A stretch of DNA of 26,133 bases from a virus. The translations under genes were made by a program, and so were the position numbers. Under the pieces are notes generated by a model, which made no database searches, was not told where the DNA came from, and saw only the letters and a list, made by a program, of their open reading frames with translations. The stretch spans positions 1 through 26,133 of the IMG/VR virus record IMGVR_UViG_3300005589_000093; one strand, written 5' to 3'. This document shows, piece by piece, positions 13,772-22,226 of the stretch (its first letter is position 1; the number at the start of each line of letters is the position of its first letter).

Positions 13772-13798
13772 TCTTTATTAATTAATCACTAAAACATT

Positions 13799-14740
13799 AT
13801 GAGTAATGTATATGGTTTAAACCGTGACGCGAGTCCAAATCTCGAGTTGGTAAAAACAGCTCTGGACAAGATCAAGGATGATCAAATGATGAAGGAGGCT
13901 CGAGTTGGTAAAGCAACTGCGCTTGACCCTGTTGTGTTCACACAAGCAGGAGCAGACAATGCGGCTGTTGTTACCTCAGTTATCGGAGGAGGTGGATACT
14001 TTGAAAAGAGTATCGATGATGCTTCTCCAGCTAAGAACGTAGCACCAAGTTCTCCAAGTCCTAAGACAACTCTTATCGCAGAGTTCAAGAAGAACCTTCC
14101 TATTACACGTACATTTATGGCCGATCAGCAGCAGAATGCTGTTTCTCGAGCTGTACGTCAGCAAGTTCAATCTTGGGCTGCGAGCCGGGACCAGAATGCT
14201 TTTGCAGTATATGCAAATGGATTCTCAACTCAGCAGACTATTGACAATGTCGTAGTATTCTCAAACTCTCACGAAAATGAGAACGGAGATACTGTAGACA
14301 ACCTAGAGACAGGTGCTCTAGCAGATTCAACACTTAACTCAACTATTGTTTCTCTACGAAATCAGAAGAACCAGGTTGGTGTAAAGGTTGGATATGAGCC
14401 TGACTTCCTTCTAGTACCTAACGTACTTCACAAGGATGCTATGCAGATCACAAAGTCTGTACTTCGATCAGGAACTGGAAACAATGATCTAAACTACTAC
14501 TCAGAGCTATATCCTGGAATGATTGTGAAATACAATCAGTTCCTAGATGACACTTCAAGTACTGCCTACTTCGTAGGATCAGCAGGACATGGAATCATGC
14601 GCTTTGAGCGAGAGGCTTTCTTCACTGATCTAGTAGACTGGAAAACAGATGACAACGATCACTACAAGTACAAGATGCGTGCTCGAGAAGAGGTAGACTC
14701 AATTGAGTACTCAGGACTTGTTGGATCAACAGGTGCTTAG
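13799..14740 (+). CDS. Major capsid protein (HK97-fold, Mu gpT-like)
   Basis: The 313-residue product has the order expected of an HK97-fold coat protein: a flexible N-terminus, an early strand region with TPxP-like NLPITRTFMADQQQNAVSR, a peptide around YEPDFLLVPNVLHKDAMQI (the LVP..L motif common in Mu gpT-like coat proteins), then PGMIVKYNQFLDD and the C-terminal KYKMRAREEVDSIEYSGLVG strand pair. It has no Cys. Position after scaffold and decoration candidates agrees. It would form the capsid shell. The start follows TAAAAC-ATT-ATG. Confidence 0.85.
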   Translation: MSNVYGLNRDASPNLELVKTALDKIKDDQMMKEARVGKATALDPVVFTQAGADNAAVVTSVIGGGGYFEKSIDDASPAKNVAPSSPSPKTTLIAEFKKNLPITRTFMADQQQNAVSRAVRQQVQSWAASRDQNAFAVYANGFSTQQTIDNVVVFSNSHENENGDTVDNLETGALADSTLNSTIVSLRNQKNQVGVKVGYEPDFLLVPNVLHKDAMQITKSVLRSGTGNNDLNYYSELYPGMIVKYNQFLDDTSSTAYFVGSAGHGIMRFEREAFFTDLVDWKTDDNDHYKYKMRAREEVDSIEYSGLVGSTGA

Positions 14741-14767
14741 TTATTAACGTAATCGCAATCAACCACT

Positions 14768-15190
14768 ATGATTAAACAAATCAAAGAATGGGCAGGAATG
14801 ATTGCGTTAATAGCAATCATCGCCACATGGATTGTTCCGTCACCTGCAGGAATGTTGGGAGGAACAACAAACTTCGATCTGTTGGATACAACTGATGGAT
14901 ATGCAGTGGATGGAACTACCGTAATCGATGGTTCTGGAAACTTGGATGCTCCTGTTACTTCAAGTACAGGATCATTCACCGGAGACGTAGGTATTGGTAC
15001 AACCTCACCTTCAGAGCTTCTTCATGTAGAAGACGCTTCAGCAACTTCAACAGCAGCGATCTCTTCAGGAGCAGCTTCTGTAGGAGGCCGATTGATCCTT
15101 GAGGATCACGATGGTGCTGGATGTACTGAGACTGTAGCCCTTAATGGAACATTAACGTCTAAAAGCGTTACTTGTCCGGCAGGGATCTAA
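14768..15190 (+). CDS. Short exported or membrane-anchored fibre-like protein
   Basis: The 140-residue product starts MIKQIKEWAGMIALIAIIAT: a basic N-terminus and a hydrophobic helix at about residues 9-23, as in a signal anchor or signal peptide. The rest is Ser/Thr/Gly-rich fibre sequence with SFTGDVGIGTTSPSELLHVE, a motif common in trimeric fibre and surface proteins in Patescibacteria genomes. Two cysteines (C119, C136) flank a short beta hairpin and may form a disulfide. It directly follows the major capsid gene, where a cytoplasmic virion protein would be expected. Confidence 0.65.
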   Translation: MIKQIKEWAGMIALIAIIATWIVPSPAGMLGGTTNFDLLDTTDGYAVDGTTVIDGSGNLDAPVTSSTGSFTGDVGIGTTSPSELLHVEDASATSTAAISSGAASVGGRLILEDHDGAGCTETVALNGTLTSKSVTCPAGI

Positions 15191-15201
15191 TTGTTCTACT
15201 C

Positions 15202-15239
15202 AGTCCCCTTCTGGGGATTGGGATAGGGCAGGTAGCCCT
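15202..15239 (+). other. Tandem RNA hairpins between two exported-protein genes
   Basis: AGTCCCC (15202-15208) pairs with GGGGATT (15213-15219) across a TTCT tetraloop, with one G-T pair. AGGGC (15225-15229) pairs with GCCCT (15235-15239) across AGGTA. No T-run follows. They may block exonucleases or be RNase III-type processing sites within the late mRNA. Confidence 0.4.
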
Positions 15240-15244
15240 CTTAC

Positions 15245-15253
15245 TGGTAACAT
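15245..15253 (+). promoter_or_regulatory. Weak extended -10 before the second exported gene
   Basis: TG-G-TAACAT (15245-15253) lies 6 bases before the ATG at 15260, with the same geometry as the portal promoter. Only four of six -10 bases match. Confidence 0.25.
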
Positions 15254-15259
15254 TAAAAT

Positions 15260-15682
15260 ATGAATAAACTCTCACTATCAATACTTCTACCACTTTTGAT
15301 TGTTGCAATACTTGGATATGTATTTGTAATAAAAGGTGATGGACAAAAAGATGTGGCACTACAAGGAGGAAAGTACTCAAGCTCTTGCAATGTCACAACT
15401 TCTTCAAATGTAGCAATCGGGGATGACATCTCATCTTCACTTCTTAGTGCAGCTGCAAATCGCGCATGGGCGCAGATCGAAATTCCTGCAAACGCAACTG
15501 ATGAATTCTACCTATCATTTGATGAAGGAGCCGCTGCAGCTACAGGAAGCGGAGTGCTTATTGCTTCATCAAGTCCATCAATTGCATTTGGGCTTAATAC
15601 AGATCTTCCATATACCGGAGCGGTAACTGGAATTACCGCAAACGCAACGACAACTGTTCTTATTACTGAATGTCTTTACTAG
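15260..15682 (+). CDS. Second short exported or membrane-anchored protein
   Basis: The 140-residue product starts MNKLSLSILLPLLIVAILGY: one Lys, then a hydrophobic helix to about residue 24 and a charged KGDGQKD. The mature part is a Ser/Ala/Thr-rich beta protein with two cysteines, C43 and C138 (near the C-terminus), that could close the domain with a disulfide. No enzyme motif is visible. It has the same length and architecture as the preceding gene, though the two do not look homologous in sequence. It sits between the major capsid protein and the adaptor. Confidence 0.65.
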   Translation: MNKLSLSILLPLLIVAILGYVFVIKGDGQKDVALQGGKYSSSCNVTTSSNVAIGDDISSSLLSAAANRAWAQIEIPANATDEFYLSFDEGAAAATGSGVLIASSSPSIAFGLNTDLPYTGAVTGITANATTTVLITECLY

Positions 15683-15685
15683 CCT

Positions 15686-16843
15686 ATGTATACAGTAGGA
15701 AACTTAAAAGACGGAGTGGCAGGAATACTCTCGAGTACTAACCTTGATAATGTTACCAATGTCAATGGCGCACTCGAGCGTACTGCTCGAAAACTGCTTA
15801 CAAAACTAAGTATTCCAGAGGCTACCGCTGTTCAGGCAATTACTCTCTATGATGGTGTATTCGATTACGCTGCACCTACAAATATATTTGGCACAACCTT
15901 GCTGGACTTTAGGCCACAAGGTAATTCTCGTAGTCCGATCAACTATCCGTACAAAATTCCTATCACTACATTTGATCGCACCAAGAAAATGCTTGGATCA
16001 GGTGTTGGTCTTACGTTTGAGTATGACAAAGGTACTCCGATCCTTCGTGTTTCAAGTGCAGCACCAACAAAGCGCGCGGTACTAGACACCATGGCTGAAG
16101 ATACAGGGTGGACAGCTGCAGGAAGTGCGAGTGCTCTTACTGAAGATGACACTGTATTCTATGACTCTCCAAAGTCACTACGGTTTACACTTACAGGATC
16201 TTCAACTGGAACCCTAACCAAAACACTTACAAATGCTCTTTCTATTGCAAAGTATGAGAATAACGCAGTAGCACTCCTGGCCTTCAGAGCATCAGCTGTT
16301 GCAGATCTTACTTCTGCAACACTTCTTATAGGGTCAGATAGCTCAAACTACGATTCAGTAGCAGTAACAGAAGGATTTCTTGGAGCATGGAAGGCGGGAG
16401 AGTGGGTACTTGTGGCCTTCGATATGTCAGGAGCAACTTCAACAGGAACTCCAGACTGGACCGCAATTGATTATGTACAACTTCAATTTGCACATACTGC
16501 AACAATCCAGAATGTGTATGTTGGGGGACTATGGCTATCGCTTCCAACTCCATACGAATTAATTTATGAGACTGCAGCAATCTTCCTAAATGATGGCGCA
16601 TTGTCTAAGACAATTACCGATGATGATGACGAGATTGTGCTTAACGATGCTGCATACGTGATTTATGAAAATCTAGCAGCACTAGAAATCGTTATGCAGG
16701 ATGGAGCAAGTGGAAAAGATCCGAAAGTAAAAGATCTGGAAACGGTATTGTACGGAGGAGGTAGCCAAATGGGTCTTATCCCGGAATACGAATCTTCAAA
16801 TCCAAGTGCTGAAATACGCACATTAGATAGTTGGTATGATTAG
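15686..16843 (+). CDS. Probable head-to-tail adaptor with inserted beta-sandwich domain
   Basis: The 385-residue product has an N-terminal helical part (ALERTARKLLTKLSIPEATA) and a C-terminal helical part (AAYVIYENLAALEIVMQDGA, then KVKDLETVLYGGG) that resemble podovirus head-tail adaptor proteins. Between them, residues about 132-285 (DTGWTAAGS..., SPKSLRFTLTGSSTGTLTKT, WVLVAFDMSG, VYVGGLWL) look like a galactose-binding or carbohydrate-binding jelly-roll. The stop overlaps the nozzle gene by 8 bases, so the two are coupled. The function is inferred from position and helical ends. Confidence 0.55.
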   Translation: MYTVGNLKDGVAGILSSTNLDNVTNVNGALERTARKLLTKLSIPEATAVQAITLYDGVFDYAAPTNIFGTTLLDFRPQGNSRSPINYPYKIPITTFDRTKKMLGSGVGLTFEYDKGTPILRVSSAAPTKRAVLDTMAEDTGWTAAGSASALTEDDTVFYDSPKSLRFTLTGSSTGTLTKTLTNALSIAKYENNAVALLAFRASAVADLTSATLLIGSDSSNYDSVAVTEGFLGAWKAGEWVLVAFDMSGATSTGTPDWTAIDYVQLQFAHTATIQNVYVGGLWLSLPTPYELIYETAAIFLNDGALSKTITDDDDEIVLNDAAYVIYENLAALEIVMQDGASGKDPKVKDLETVLYGGGSQMGLIPEYESSNPSAEIRTLDSWYD

Positions 16844-18701
16844 TAACTTTGATTTCAAAAATCTTGTAGGAGGAGATAAAAGGCCTTTTAAAGGTTACTC
16901 TTCTGCTATAGACAAGACCATTGCATCCGGAAGGCTGATGGTCCGGGGATCAAAAAATGTATATGTAAAAGATTCAGGTACGATTGCAAACCGCCCTGGA
17001 CTAAAAAGGCGTGGTGCTGCAGATGCAACAGAAGCAGGGATCAAATCGTCATTCGAGTGGGTGATGTCACTTGGATTCACTCGGCCTTTGCGTGTTGTGA
17101 ATGGAGAGCTGCAAGTAGAAAGTGACATTGCAGAAAACGGCACATATGTATGGTATACGCTTCTTGACTCTCTTACTCGCACACGATTCAATTTTGCCCC
17201 ATGGTGGGACAATACTGCGAAAAAAGACCTACTTATTATGTGCGATGGTGCAGATGACTTGCGTACCTGGAGTGGAGCACTAGGAATCTTTGATCAGGGA
17301 AACTCAACCTCTAATACTATCGCTCTTACCGCAACAGCGGCTTCTCTTGGATTTAGATCTAGTGGAGGGACAGTGATTATTAATGGTACTGAATATACGT
17401 ATACAGGAACATCAGCATCCACACTAACGGGTGTTGGTTCTGACCCTACCGGGGAGGCAGATGGATCAGTGGTTATTGATAAGCCAGATATTGTTTCTGA
17501 CACACCAGCTGCTAATTTTGAAATTGATTTTATTAAGGTTATTAATAACCAACTATATTGTGGTTCAGATAGCTCTCGATTGATTTATATATCTGATGAT
17601 GCTGACTACACAGACTTCACACCGGCCTCTCCGCGTGTACCTGGAGATGCTGATTTACTTACACTTGATGAAATACCAACCGGTATCGCCTCTAGGCAAG
17701 GTAAAGCACATATCTCCACGCTTGATTCGTGGTATGTCGTGTCATTTGATCAAATAACAGTAGGATCTACACTTACTGAGAGGTCAAATGTGCAGAAAAT
17801 ACCAATGGCTGGACTTAAAGGTGCGAAAGCACATGAATTTATTGACAATGTGGGCGATGATATTGTGTATTTGTCTGCAGATCAGCAATTAACGGTATTC
17901 GGTACCTTCAGAAACATAAATCAGCCTCAATTCCCTACTTTATCCGAAGGAATTAAAGAAGAATTGGCAAATGAGGATGTAACAGGGGGTCATTTGCGTG
18001 CCATTGGTGATTTTGTATACATTACAGCCCCAAACAATGGTCGTGTATGGCTACATGAGACTCGTACACGTGTAAATGCGCTTGGAAACATCACTCAGGA
18101 ACGAATATGGCACTCACCATTTATCTGGAATATTGCACGAATTGCCCTGATTTCAGGGGTAGAATATGGCCACAGTAATGCAAATCCTCAGCTGTACCAG
18201 ATGTGGAACACACTACAATGGCACGATGACTCACCTTCTGATGAGGATATTCCATATGACTCAGTACTTGCTCTCGCATACCAGCAGTATGGCAAGAGGG
18301 GGGAATATCACACCTTCGATAAGGTGTATTACGAAGGGTATATTGCTGCTGGATCAGACCTGCAAAGCGCAGTGGTGTTTGAGTACCAAGGATCTAATAC
18401 AGTCCAGCTTGTGACCATTAATAGCATTGACAATCCAACACAGCTCTTCACAGGTGACGTGGGTATCTCACTTGGAGACGCATCACTTGGAGATAATCCG
18501 CTTGGGGATAAAACTACTGATGAGGAACTTGAGCAGGAGTTGCTGCCGAAGTTTAGAGCAATAGGAACAATAAACGCTCAGAATGCTTTTGAGTCACAAC
18601 TTCGAGTTTTCTCAAGTGAAGCAAATAGCCGATGGGAGATCTTAGCAATCGGTCCGAATGTACAAAACACACAGACAAAGCCTGTATTTATCAAAAAGTA
18701 A
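16836..18701 (+). CDS. Tail nozzle/hub protein (P22 gp10/T7 gp12-like)
   Basis: The 621-residue product opens with GSKNVYVKDSGTIANRPGLK (about residues 38-57), the kind of N-terminal strand common to podovirus nozzle or stabilisation proteins. The remainder is a long beta-rich protein with repeated blade-like segments (for example LTLDEIPTGIASRQGKAHIS and YVVSFDQITVGSTLTERS), consistent with a beta-propeller ring. It would close the tail tube below the adaptor. The start overlaps the adaptor stop. It contains LGDASLGDNPLGDK near the C-terminus, a short repeat loop. Confidence 0.7.
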   Translation: MISNFDFKNLVGGDKRPFKGYSSAIDKTIASGRLMVRGSKNVYVKDSGTIANRPGLKRRGAADATEAGIKSSFEWVMSLGFTRPLRVVNGELQVESDIAENGTYVWYTLLDSLTRTRFNFAPWWDNTAKKDLLIMCDGADDLRTWSGALGIFDQGNSTSNTIALTATAASLGFRSSGGTVIINGTEYTYTGTSASTLTGVGSDPTGEADGSVVIDKPDIVSDTPAANFEIDFIKVINNQLYCGSDSSRLIYISDDADYTDFTPASPRVPGDADLLTLDEIPTGIASRQGKAHISTLDSWYVVSFDQITVGSTLTERSNVQKIPMAGLKGAKAHEFIDNVGDDIVYLSADQQLTVFGTFRNINQPQFPTLSEGIKEELANEDVTGGHLRAIGDFVYITAPNNGRVWLHETRTRVNALGNITQERIWHSPFIWNIARIALISGVEYGHSNANPQLYQMWNTLQWHDDSPSDEDIPYDSVLALAYQQYGKRGEYHTFDKVYYEGYIAAGSDLQSAVVFEYQGSNTVQLVTINSIDNPTQLFTGDVGISLGDASLGDNPLGDKTTDEELEQELLPKFRAIGTINAQNAFESQLRVFSSEANSRWEILAIGPNVQNTQTKPVFIKK

Positions 18702-18709
18702 TGTATAAT
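18702..18709 (+). promoter_or_regulatory. -10 promoter of the exported fibre gene
   Basis: TG immediately followed by a perfect TATAAT (18704-18709) begins one base after the nozzle stop codon. The ATG at 18718 is 8 bases downstream, so the transcript would be leaderless. Confidence 0.55.
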
Positions 18710-18717
18710 TTAATCAT

Positions 18718-20139
18718 ATGAAATTTCTCTTCTCTATACTAATCGCTGCTGCTGTAACCCTTGGGGGGATTGGTGCATATCACAATTTTATTGCACCACA
18801 AAATGATGGACTTGTCGTGCTTGGAGGATTTAATCCTGCAGCTGGAGGTACATACCGCCTACAAAGCTCTATTGGTACAACAAACACCAGTATTACACTC
18901 TCTTCATTTAAAGAGCCTATTTCTGAAACAAACATCACGATGAGCACTCTTGGCTCAGATATTGGATACGGTACGCTTGATCCACAATCTTCAACTCGTA
19001 AGGAGTTTATCTCCTTCACTGGTATTACACAAAATGCTAATGGTACTGCGACTCTTACAGGTGTGACTCGAGGTCTTGGATTCCAGTATCCATATGCTGC
19101 ATCTGCTACATATCGTAAGGCACATCCCGGACAATCTATCTTCATCCTATCTGACTCACCTCAGCTTTTTGATGAGTACACAAAGCGAAGGAGCAACGAG
19201 TGGATCACTGGTACATGGGGATTCTCATCAAACGCGACATCTACAAGCAACTGTTCTTCAGCAGAAGAATATTGTCGTAAGGACTATGTAGACAACGTAG
19301 TAAACCAAGGTGCTGCTACTTCAACTGAATCAGTATCCGGTATCGTAGAGCTTGCTACTGCAGCAGAGCAAGCAGCAGGTACTGCGAACACTGCAAATCT
19401 TGCCTATGCACTTACTGCAGAGCACGCAACCTCAACTCCAGGTGCTAACAACGTAGCTGCAAATCATACAATCATTGCAGACTCAAATGGATTCTTAGGG
19501 ATTGGATGGATAAGTTCTGCGCTTGAGTACGCATTTGGCTCTCTTACAGCAACAAATGCTACAACAACAAACCTCACTATTTCAGGAACAGTTTCATCTC
19601 TTCTAAAGACTGATGCAAGTGGAATTGTAAGTGGTGCTGTAGCAGGTACAGATTACCCTCCTGTCAACCTTACGTTCTCGACAACAACCGATGCTCTGGT
19701 TAATAACGGAAGTATTGATACGACTACTTTCCTTATTCCTGCAGGAACTATTCATGCTAGTTCTACAATCCGAACACTATTCTCTATTACAGGAGTAGAC
19801 GTAGGAGCAGATACTGAATGTAGTTTCGCACTTAAAACAAGTGGAGATGTAACCCTTGGGGGGATTGGACTTGGAACAATGGATGGAACTAATACTTATA
19901 TAGCTAACGGTGAGTTTATGACATTGTTCAATAGTTCTGTAAGTTCTCAGACCACACTGGGGTACAGTAATTCTGGTAAGAATTCTATAACAAATGCTAC
20001 TCGTGCAGGAGCATCTTCATTCTCAGAAAATACATCTTCAATAGACTTTAGTAGTGCAGTAACCCTAAAGGGTGTACTTACTTCAGGAGGAGGAGGAGCA
20101 AATTGTACGATTAATAATATGATGCTCAAGGTAAACTAA
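18718..20139 (+). CDS. Tail fibre-like protein with N-terminal export signal
   Basis: The 473-residue product starts MKFLFSILIAAAVTLGGIGA, a typical signal peptide or anchor of about 20 residues. Residues 45-155 (YRLQSSIGTTNTSITLSSFK, EFISFTGITQNANGTATLTG, GQSIFILSDSPQLFDEY) match, from memory, a fibre module seen in phages associated with Patescibacteria. SVSGIVELATAAEQAAGTAN (206-225) is a phage tail-fibre repeat, and SLTATNATTTNLTISGTVSS follows. Cysteines occur as pairs (C179/C186 and C368/C463). It probably serves in host adsorption. A signal peptide on a tail fibre is unusual. Confidence 0.7.
   Translation: MKFLFSILIAAAVTLGGIGAYHNFIAPQNDGLVVLGGFNPAAGGTYRLQSSIGTTNTSITLSSFKEPISETNITMSTLGSDIGYGTLDPQSSTRKEFISFTGITQNANGTATLTGVTRGLGFQYPYAASATYRKAHPGQSIFILSDSPQLFDEYTKRRSNEWITGTWGFSSNATSTSNCSSAEEYCRKDYVDNVVNQGAATSTESVSGIVELATAAEQAAGTANTANLAYALTAEHATSTPGANNVAANHTIIADSNGFLGIGWISSALEYAFGSLTATNATTTNLTISGTVSSLLKTDASGIVSGAVAGTDYPPVNLTFSTTTDALVNNGSIDTTTFLIPAGTIHASSTIRTLFSITGVDVGADTECSFALKTSGDVTLGGIGLGTMDGTNTYIANGEFMTLFNSSVSSQTTLGYSNSGKNSITNATRAGASSFSENTSSIDFSSAVTLKGVLTSGGGGANCTINNMMLKVN
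18753..18773 (+). repeat. 21-bp direct repeat, copy 1
   Basis: The 21 bases beginning TGTAACCCTTGGGG and ending GGATTGG lie in the signal-peptide coding part of the fibre gene. They are repeated exactly at 19848-19868 in the same frame, encoding VTLGGIG both times. Confidence 0.8.
19848..19868 (+). repeat. 21-bp direct repeat, copy 2
   Basis: Exact copy of 18753-18773, 1,095 bases downstream in the same gene and frame (residues GDVTLGGIGLG). Confidence 0.8.
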
Positions 20140-20140
20140 T

Positions 20141-22225
20141 ATGCCAACAATGACACCTACAGAAGAGCAGACAAAAGCAGCAGCAGCAGTTGGTGAGGCT
20201 TTTGCTGTAGGACCATCTGATGATCTTACACCGCAACAGAAAGCTGCTTTTAAAGGTGTGCAGGAGGCATTTAGTTCTCCCACTGTTATTACAGACGAAA
20301 CAATTAGGAACGAAGTAAATCCAGAGAATACTGCAAGAGCAAATGCTCTTCCAGAGCCGGGGAAGAAACGCAATCCACAGGGGATTATCGAAGGAATGGC
20401 ACCTGAAGGATCAAAGCAGTCATCTGCTGGATTCTTCGTGGCTCCAAATGGTGAGTACTACACTGATGCACCTGATGTACAGTACGATTTTAACGATACC
20501 TTTGATCAGTTGCAGGAAGCAGGAATTACTGCATCTCCGGTAACTGGCGTGTCAGATGAAGATCGTGAATACAATGGCCTTCTAAATGAGATGCGACTTT
20601 CATCAGATCGAGTGACAAAGTCAATTATTTCATCTATTGAAAATAAGTACGCGGTGTTGAGGTCTCAACAGGAGGATATAAATAAAAGACAGCAGCAAGG
20701 TGTAGAAAAAGTACTACTTTTGGCAGGTACTTCACGCTATGCACCAATCACTGCAGGATCCATCTCAAGCGCACAGGAGCGCGCAGGGATCATGGAACTT
20801 GCTGCACTTGAGGCAGAGGAGCAACAGCTGATTGCTAACGCTAAGAACGCTCAGGAGGCTCAGAACTTTGAACTGCTTGCAAAGCAGCTTGATCGCGTAG
20901 ATGCAAAGCGTGCAGAGAAAGCAAAGGTACAGGAAGCTCTTGCAAAGACTCTTGCTAAAGAAATTGAAGATGCTAAGGCAAAGCAGATGCAAGCAACACG
21001 CGACTTCGCTATTGCCGGACTTGTGGAGCAAGGTATTACTGATCCTGCTGAAATTATGAAGGCTCTTAATGAAGCATCAGTAGCAGGAGGATATGGTCCT
21101 AGTGACTTTACCGCAAAGGAGATTAGTGAAACGCTTGAGTATATTGCAAAGGAAAATGGAGCATCAAGTGCTGGAGCACTTACAGGTGATGCTAAGAACT
21201 TCTTCACTATCCGAGATAACTACCCTCAGTATCTTCCAGCTGCTGTTGCAGCACTACCAGAGGATCAGCAACTCGCTGCGTACATTAACTATATGGAGAA
21301 TGGTGGAACAAGTACTCGCTCAGGTGGTGTAGGAACTGGCAGTGGGTCTGGAGGATCACTTGAGTTTAACTGGAATAAAGTGCCAACTGACGCAAATCTA
21401 TTTACTGTGCAGGTTGGGCCTAAGATTTACGGAGGCCGTATTTCTAATGATGAGAGTGAACGAATTGAAAGTATTGCGAAGCAAGGAATTGCTCAAGGTA
21501 AAACATACGCAGAGATTTTTGATACAACATTGGGATATTCCGTGTCTCGAAACCAAGATCTTGCGGACAATCTGCGCAATGTGCTTCTTACGATCACAGA
21601 TAGTAGCAAGGGGCTTATTGATTTTGATATGCCTGGACTTGCACGACTTATTGAAGATGGTAAGGATGTAAATGCAATCACTCGTGTTGAAAATCTTGTA
21701 ATGGACAAGGCGCGTGAAGAACAAAGTGATATATATATGAGTGAGGCATCTGTGAGATACGCAGCAGAGAAAACAGACGAGATTCGAGAAAAAATTACTG
21801 CAATGGGAGGAGAGGAACCTATTGGAGTTGTCTCAGGAACCATGCAAAACTGGATTCGCCGCTTTAAGGGAAAGAAAGCTGCAGAGATTCGTGCATCATT
21901 CACGACACTTGTTGCCGAGATGCGTAACAGACTATCTGGTACTGCGGTTACAGAATCTGAGGCACGATTCCTTGAGCCACTTATTCCAGATCTATCTGAT
22001 CGACCTGATGTGTTTATGACGAAGCTAGCTCAGCTTGAGTCAGATCCTTTGATGCGCATGAACAATATCCGAGACACATATTTATTGCCTCGACTCGATA
22101 AAGAAAGTCTCTTGAATAAAGATCTACGTGTTGGTCTGTACTCTCAAAGTGGAGATCCACTTGGAATATTTAGTAACGAATCTGCTGCTAATGCAAATGA
22201 TCCATTAGGAATTAATTCACCATAA
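20141..22225 (+). CDS. Large coiled-coil protein, probable internal/ejection protein
   Basis: The 694-residue product has a low-complexity N-terminus, a region of long charged helices at about residues 145-300 (for example QERAGIMELAALEAEEQQLI and AKTLAKEIEDAKAKQMQA), a Gly/Ser linker near residue 395 (GVGTGSGSGGS), and a second helical part with RNRLSGTAVTESEARFLEPL, a motif I recall from phage internal proteins. It has no signal sequence. Place and composition suit a podovirus internal virion protein that is ejected to extend the tail tube. It begins two bases after the fibre stop. Confidence 0.55.
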   Translation: MPTMTPTEEQTKAAAAVGEAFAVGPSDDLTPQQKAAFKGVQEAFSSPTVITDETIRNEVNPENTARANALPEPGKKRNPQGIIEGMAPEGSKQSSAGFFVAPNGEYYTDAPDVQYDFNDTFDQLQEAGITASPVTGVSDEDREYNGLLNEMRLSSDRVTKSIISSIENKYAVLRSQQEDINKRQQQGVEKVLLLAGTSRYAPITAGSISSAQERAGIMELAALEAEEQQLIANAKNAQEAQNFELLAKQLDRVDAKRAEKAKVQEALAKTLAKEIEDAKAKQMQATRDFAIAGLVEQGITDPAEIMKALNEASVAGGYGPSDFTAKEISETLEYIAKENGASSAGALTGDAKNFFTIRDNYPQYLPAAVAALPEDQQLAAYINYMENGGTSTRSGGVGTGSGSGGSLEFNWNKVPTDANLFTVQVGPKIYGGRISNDESERIESIAKQGIAQGKTYAEIFDTTLGYSVSRNQDLADNLRNVLLTITDSSKGLIDFDMPGLARLIEDGKDVNAITRVENLVMDKAREEQSDIYMSEASVRYAAEKTDEIREKITAMGGEEPIGVVSGTMQNWIRRFKGKKAAEIRASFTTLVAEMRNRLSGTAVTESEARFLEPLIPDLSDRPDVFMTKLAQLESDPLMRMNNIRDTYLLPRLDKESLLNKDLRVGLYSQSGDPLGIFSNESAANANDPLGINSP

Positions 22226-22226
22226 T

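Noticed and set aside
18718-20139. Diversity-generating retroelement target in the fibre gene
   Set aside because: No reverse transcriptase or template repeat is in the window. The only repeat is an exact 21-mer without adenine-specific changes.
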